The position numbers and the translations under genes were made by a program. This document shows positions 23,155-26,263 of a DNA stretch of 26,263 nt, in pieces (within the stretch, counting starts at the first letter, position 1; each line of letters starts with the position of its first letter). The notes beneath the pieces are model-generated. The model made no database searches. It saw only the letters and a program-made list of their open reading frames with translations, and was not told where the DNA came from. Source of the DNA: JBAXTE01 sp964653595 (GTDB lineage Bacteria > Bacteroidota > Bacteroidia > Bacteroidales > WCHB1-69). The DNA is taken from NCBI GenBank assembly GCA_964653595.1, contig CAZZHH010000043.1:1-26263 (forward strand), given 5' to 3'.

Positions 23155-23496
23155 TCTACCAAAGTTTTATTTTATTTTTATGGCAAAAGTACAAAATTGA
23201 TTTTAAAAAATGGTGTGAAAAAGGAAACACCAACAATTCATTTGTAAAACTCTGTAACTTCTTTGAACAACATCGTGTTGCCTCAAAAAAGCTTTACCAG
23301 TAAAAAGCAAATATTATAACATAAAATAAACAAAGAAAACCATAAAAATACAAAGGCGAATAGGCCAAAAATATCGTTATTAATTTTTCAAATCATCTCA
23401 AGAATAATTTAGGAAATTTTAAAAAAAATGGAGCAAAATTTCATGAAATGAAAAATTATGATTATTATTGCTGATTATTTTCAATATTAAACAACA
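23155..23496. other. Gene-free divergent intergenic region
   Basis: 342 bases between the divergent HD gene and the CAP/OmpA-like gene. The HD-side -7 box (TACTTTTG on the minus strand, 23191-23184) is clear. A small hairpin CAACA-TCG-TGTTG sits at 23268-23280. I found no TAnnTTTG box directing the plus-strand gene, and no ORF. Confidence 0.5.
23184..23191 (-). promoter_or_regulatory. -7 box of the HD-domain gene promoter (TACTTTTG)
   Basis: Exact TAnnTTTG match on the minus strand, 29 bases before the ATG. No -33 TTG is found at the usual spacing. Confidence 0.5.
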
Positions 23497-23502
23497 ATGT
23501 GT

Positions 23503-25923
23503 ATGAAAAAAATTACATTTTTTACTTTACTAATAACCTTTTTAACCACAGGATTAGTTGCTCAACAACAACTTTGGGATACATCCTTTGTTTCCGAATT
23601 AAGGAGTAACAAGGAGTATAACAGAGGGTTTGCTGTAATGAGTTACAATCCGAAGGTACTTAAATCATGCATTATAGATGCCATAAACCTAGCACGTAAG
23701 CAAAACAAAGCAATGAGAGGCGACGCCCTTACTTTAAATGACGTATTAGAAAGTGCTGCTCAAAACCAAGCGGATTATATGGGCATGGACGAGATTAAGA
23801 CAACAACGGGAATGGGGAAAATGAAGACCACTGCAATGCGTGTAAAATCGTTTGGAGGCACTCAATTTGTGGACGAAGTGGTAAATAAAATCAAGGCTAC
23901 AAAAAATGAATCTTACTCTTATTTAGACGTAGCTACTGATTTTTTACTTCCTATACTAAATCATCCTAAAAATTCATCCATAGTTTTTGAAAGAAAATGG
24001 TCGGTTGCTGGTATTGGTTTTGCGTTTGACAAGAACAACAAAAACATGTATATCTCTGCAGTTTTTGGCAACTCGAAGTCGTTAAACCCAACTGCAACTA
24101 GAAGAGAAGAGTTACCAGTACCATTTACCACCAAAAAGATGGGACTTAAAGCATACGACAAGAAAAAATGTAAGAAATGCGATCAAGCGAAAAACTTAGA
24201 CGAGTTGCAACAAGGTTTATCTGTAAAGGATGGATACATTTATTTTGAGCATAAAGATTATAAACAATTACGTCGATTAATAGGCAAAAGCAAAGATGGA
24301 TTAGCGGTTGACATCGTTTTTAAAGATCAATATAAATGTGGCGACGACAATATTTCCAACAACGATTTGGTTAACAGAGGGGTGATGACAAAGCCAATGT
24401 ATATCAAAAACATCATCAAGAAAAACGAAAATGAAGACAAAAAATCAAAATTTCTAAGAGTTGCTTTGGCTAAATTGCCAGAAGAGGTAACCGGAGATTA
24501 TGAATTAAATTTATTAGTGATAAAAGAAAAAAGCGTTTGCCGTTCTATTCAAAAGGTATATATTGAGAAAAATCCAACTCAATATGCTGAGAAGTTAACA
24601 TTTCATCCCGACACATCATCTGTAAAGGTAACTGAATATAAGCCAATACCAGAAAATGCACAATTAACATTTACCGTGCCTTTTGCTCAAAACAAAGCCA
24701 CGTATAATCCAGAAGACATAGAGCCATTTATCAAAGCACTCAACGAGCCTCAATTTATCATCAACAACATGGCTATTACCGCATACTCTTCGTTAGAGGG
24801 CGGCGACAAGGACAATGCTACCTTGCAAACCAAACGAGCAGAGAGTATTTTATCTGCAATCAAACGACGCCAAAAGGGCAACATTGCAAACACTATTTCT
24901 ACTTCCGATAGTTGGGAGATGTTCAAAAAAGATGTTGTAAATACTAAATATGCTGAATTTGCTAGCCTAACCCCAGCGGAAGTGAAAGGAAAACTTACTG
25001 GAAAAGTATTAAAAGATTTAGAGCCTATGTTAGCAAAACACAGATTTGCTTCTATTGTAATGGATATTACGTATGATGTTACTGGCTCATACGAACAGCC
25101 ATTTGTAATCAACAAATACAATAAGCTTTTAGAAAAAGGCGATATTGCCAATGCTTTTGCTGTACAAAACTACATCATCAAGTCCCTTAAAAGTGGAAAG
25201 TACAATTCTAAAACTGCTAAAGAGATGAAACGTCCGAGCAACGACAAACGTTTTTTGCCTCTTCTAACTAACTACTATTACATTCAAAACTATTTCCGCG
25301 ATATCAACGAGGATATGATTGCAAATGTGAAACCTTTATCTAGTTATGACCCATTGAATGAGTATGCATTTTTCAACAAAATGGTTTGCGATGTGATGGA
25401 CACCGAAATTACCAACGAAACCATAATGAGAGATTTACAAAGCAATGTTGACAAAGCATACTCCTCAAAAAATATTAGCAAGAAACATTTAGACAATTTA
25501 AATTTAGAACTTCAATTTAAAATACTTGAATTTGCCGACACATCTGTTTCTCAAGCAATGATGACAGCAGCAGAGCAAACCTATGAAAAGATTAAACAAA
25601 TTGCGCTAGGTTTAGATAAAGTGACATGGCAAAATTCTTACAAACTCACTGATATTTTCATTAGTCACGGCGATTACAGCTATGCTATCACGCTGATGGA
25701 TCCATTTATCGACAATCCAAATGTTACCAACGACTTTTTATTTACCTATTTTACACTTTTAAGTCATCGCGAAGATTTTTATCTAACTCCTTCTTTTGAG
25801 ACAGTTGCTAAGCGTTGTTTAGAAGCAGACAAAGCTAGATTTTGCACTGTGATGGGAAAATTATCCTTCCAAGTTTTTGAAAACGGTGCTGTTAAAAAAA
25901 TCTATTGCAAAGAGTGCAAATAA
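23503..25923 (+). CDS. Large exported protein: CAP-like domain, OmpA-like domain, helical C-terminus
   Basis: About 806 residues (808 if the ATG six bases upstream is used; I prefer the MKK start of a normal signal peptide, cleaved near LVAQ, and number below from the upstream ATG). Residues about 55-195 resemble a CAP/SCP-like domain: an early INLARKQN helix, LTLNDVLESAAQNQADYM, NHPKNSSIVFERKWSVAGIGFAF and a final AVFGN strand, with Gln in place of the first CAP His. Residues about 387-530 look OmpA-like (FTVPFAQNKATYNPEDIEPF, then ITAYSSLEGGDKDNATLQTKRAESIL). The rest (535-808) is helical, perhaps TPR-like. Two CxxC pairs occur: C225-K-K-C228 and C804-K-E-C807. Function is not known; a cell-envelope location is inferred from the signal peptide and OmpA-like part. 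Confidence 0.8.
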   Translation: MKKITFFTLLITFLTTGLVAQQQLWDTSFVSELRSNKEYNRGFAVMSYNPKVLKSCIIDAINLARKQNKAMRGDALTLNDVLESAAQNQADYMGMDEIKTTTGMGKMKTTAMRVKSFGGTQFVDEVVNKIKATKNESYSYLDVATDFLLPILNHPKNSSIVFERKWSVAGIGFAFDKNNKNMYISAVFGNSKSLNPTATRREELPVPFTTKKMGLKAYDKKKCKKCDQAKNLDELQQGLSVKDGYIYFEHKDYKQLRRLIGKSKDGLAVDIVFKDQYKCGDDNISNNDLVNRGVMTKPMYIKNIIKKNENEDKKSKFLRVALAKLPEEVTGDYELNLLVIKEKSVCRSIQKVYIEKNPTQYAEKLTFHPDTSSVKVTEYKPIPENAQLTFTVPFAQNKATYNPEDIEPFIKALNEPQFIINNMAITAYSSLEGGDKDNATLQTKRAESILSAIKRRQKGNIANTISTSDSWEMFKKDVVNTKYAEFASLTPAEVKGKLTGKVLKDLEPMLAKHRFASIVMDITYDVTGSYEQPFVINKYNKLLEKGDIANAFAVQNYIIKSLKSGKYNSKTAKEMKRPSNDKRFLPLLTNYYYIQNYFRDINEDMIANVKPLSSYDPLNEYAFFNKMVCDVMDTEITNETIMRDLQSNVDKAYSSKNISKKHLDNLNLELQFKILEFADTSVSQAMMTAAEQTYEKIKQIALGLDKVTWQNSYKLTDIFISHGDYSYAITLMDPFIDNPNVTNDFLFTYFTLLSHREDFYLTPSFETVAKRCLEADKARFCTVMGKLSFQVFENGAVKKIYCKECK

Positions 25924-25929
25924 GTTAGT

Positions 25930-26006
25930 CTGTAAAGTCTGTAAAGTCATAAAGTCTATAAAGTCATAAAGTCATAAAGTCTATAAAGTCTTAAAGTCTG
26001 TAAAGT
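25930..26006 (+). repeat. Degenerate 8/9-bp tandem repeat array, left segment
   Basis: Nine back-to-back units of 8 or 9 bases, all ending in TAAAGT: CTGTAAAGT twice, CATAAAGT, CTATAAAGT, CATAAAGT twice, CTATAAAGT, CTTAAAGT, CTGTAAAGT. The array begins seven bases after the stop codon of the CAP/OmpA-like gene. Units differ only in the first two or three bases. Confidence 0.9.
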
Positions 26007-26103
26007 GCCGAATTATTTAAATACGTCAATTGACGTATTTAAATAATTCGAGCATCCTCGCAAAAACTATGATCCGCCAGCTGGCGGACTGGTTTTGCGG
26101 GAT
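26007..26103. repeat. 97-bp block of inverted repeats interrupting the tandem array
   Basis: Flanked on both sides by the same 9-mer CTGTAAAGT (25998-26006 and 26104-26112). It contains a perfect 42-bp palindrome (26009-26050) and a second, GC-richer hairpin (26054-26103) whose core is the 16-bp perfect palindrome TCCGCCAGCTGGCGGA (26073-26088), with outer arms CGCAAAA (26059-26065) and TTTTGCG (26093-26099) and ATCC/GGAT at the ends. It encodes nothing. It resembles a REP- or MITE-like insertion. Confidence 0.75.
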
Positions 26104-26137
26104 CTGTAAAGTCTTAAAGTCATAAAGTCGATAAAGA
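26104..26137 (+). repeat. Degenerate 8/9-bp tandem repeat array, right segment
   Basis: Continuation of the left array after the inverted-repeat block: CTGTAAAGT, CTTAAAGT, CATAAAGT and a degenerate CGATAAAGA. Confidence 0.85.
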
Positions 26138-26148
26138 CAAGATTACTC

Positions 26149-26188
26149 AAAAAAGCAAATCTTCCACTTGGAAGATTTGCTTTTTTTT
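26149..26188. terminator. Strong hairpin terminator
   Basis: Seventeen-base-pair stem (26149-26165 with 26170-26186; core GCAAATCTTCC) around ACTT, with As on the left and eight Ts on the right. It probably ends transcription of the CAP/OmpA-like gene, 225 bases past its stop, and could also serve a minus-strand gene beyond the window. Confidence 0.88.
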
Positions 26189-26263
26189 ATACATGCTGGA
26201 AGATTTTAGAAATCACTATTGTCCGATAAAAATTCAAATTGGGTGTTTAGATTTTGTAAAACA

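Noticed and set aside
25930..26137. CRISPR array
   Set aside because: Units are 8-9 bases, back to back, with no spacers, and no cas gene is nearby.

Overview
The window is a chromosomal segment of an AT-rich member of the Bacteroidota, most likely of the Bacteroidales or a close relative. The evidence is the fused SecDF, a DUF5103 (type IX secretion 'plug') protein, an OmpA/PD40/TPR protein, the Bacteroidota-type PurM and PurF-like proteins, a complete Na+-NQR operon, and promoters of the Bacteroidota form (a -7 box TAnnTTTG, sometimes with TTG about 19-21 nt upstream). Shine-Dalgarno sequences are almost absent. I saw no rRNA, tRNA, CRISPR array, integrase or transposase.

Layout. 1-962: the 3' end of a class A penicillin-binding protein (transpeptidase domain). 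1052-2296 (minus): DUF5103/T9SS plug protein. 2418-8234: nqrABCDEF, a tight six-gene operon closed by a hairpin at 8272-8301. 8302-8665: gene-free, very AT-rich, ending in a clear promoter. 8666-10072: a PurF-like phosphoribosyltransferase whose expected glutaminase nucleophile Cys is Ser. 10152-10514 (minus): a small zinc-ribbon protein, divergent from three tandem short SSB paralogs (10710-11845). 11919-12605 (minus): a lipoprotein with a surface-export-like signal. 12805-13971 (minus): purM. 14034-16583 (minus): a signal-peptide, TPR, PD40, OmpA protein with an extra C-terminal domain that reads as a degenerate retropepsin. 16805-19873 (minus): secDF. 20175-22248 (minus): kdsD, a carboxymuconolactone decarboxylase-family gene and lptB as an operon. 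22390-23154 (minus): HD-domain protein. 23503-25923 (plus): a large exported CAP plus OmpA-like protein. 25930-26188: a degenerate 8/9-bp repeat array interrupted by a block of inverted repeats, then a terminator.

Much of the window concerns the cell envelope: peptidoglycan synthesis (PBP), outer-membrane or T9SS-associated proteins (DUF5103, OmpA/PD40), Sec export (SecDF), Kdo and LPS (KdsD, LptB), and sodium energetics (NQR). SecDF is powered by H+ or Na+ in other bacteria, so its proximity to NQR is suggestive but not evidence of a functional link. The other theme is purine synthesis (PurF-like, PurM).

The least ordinary items are the degenerate aspartic-protease-like tail on the OmpA protein, the Ser2 PurF homologue that keeps its PRPP loop and Fe-S cysteines, the CAP-OmpA-like fusion, the SSB triplication, and the inverted-repeat block embedded in the short tandem repeats at the right end. 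All functional calls come from reading motifs by eye, without database searches.
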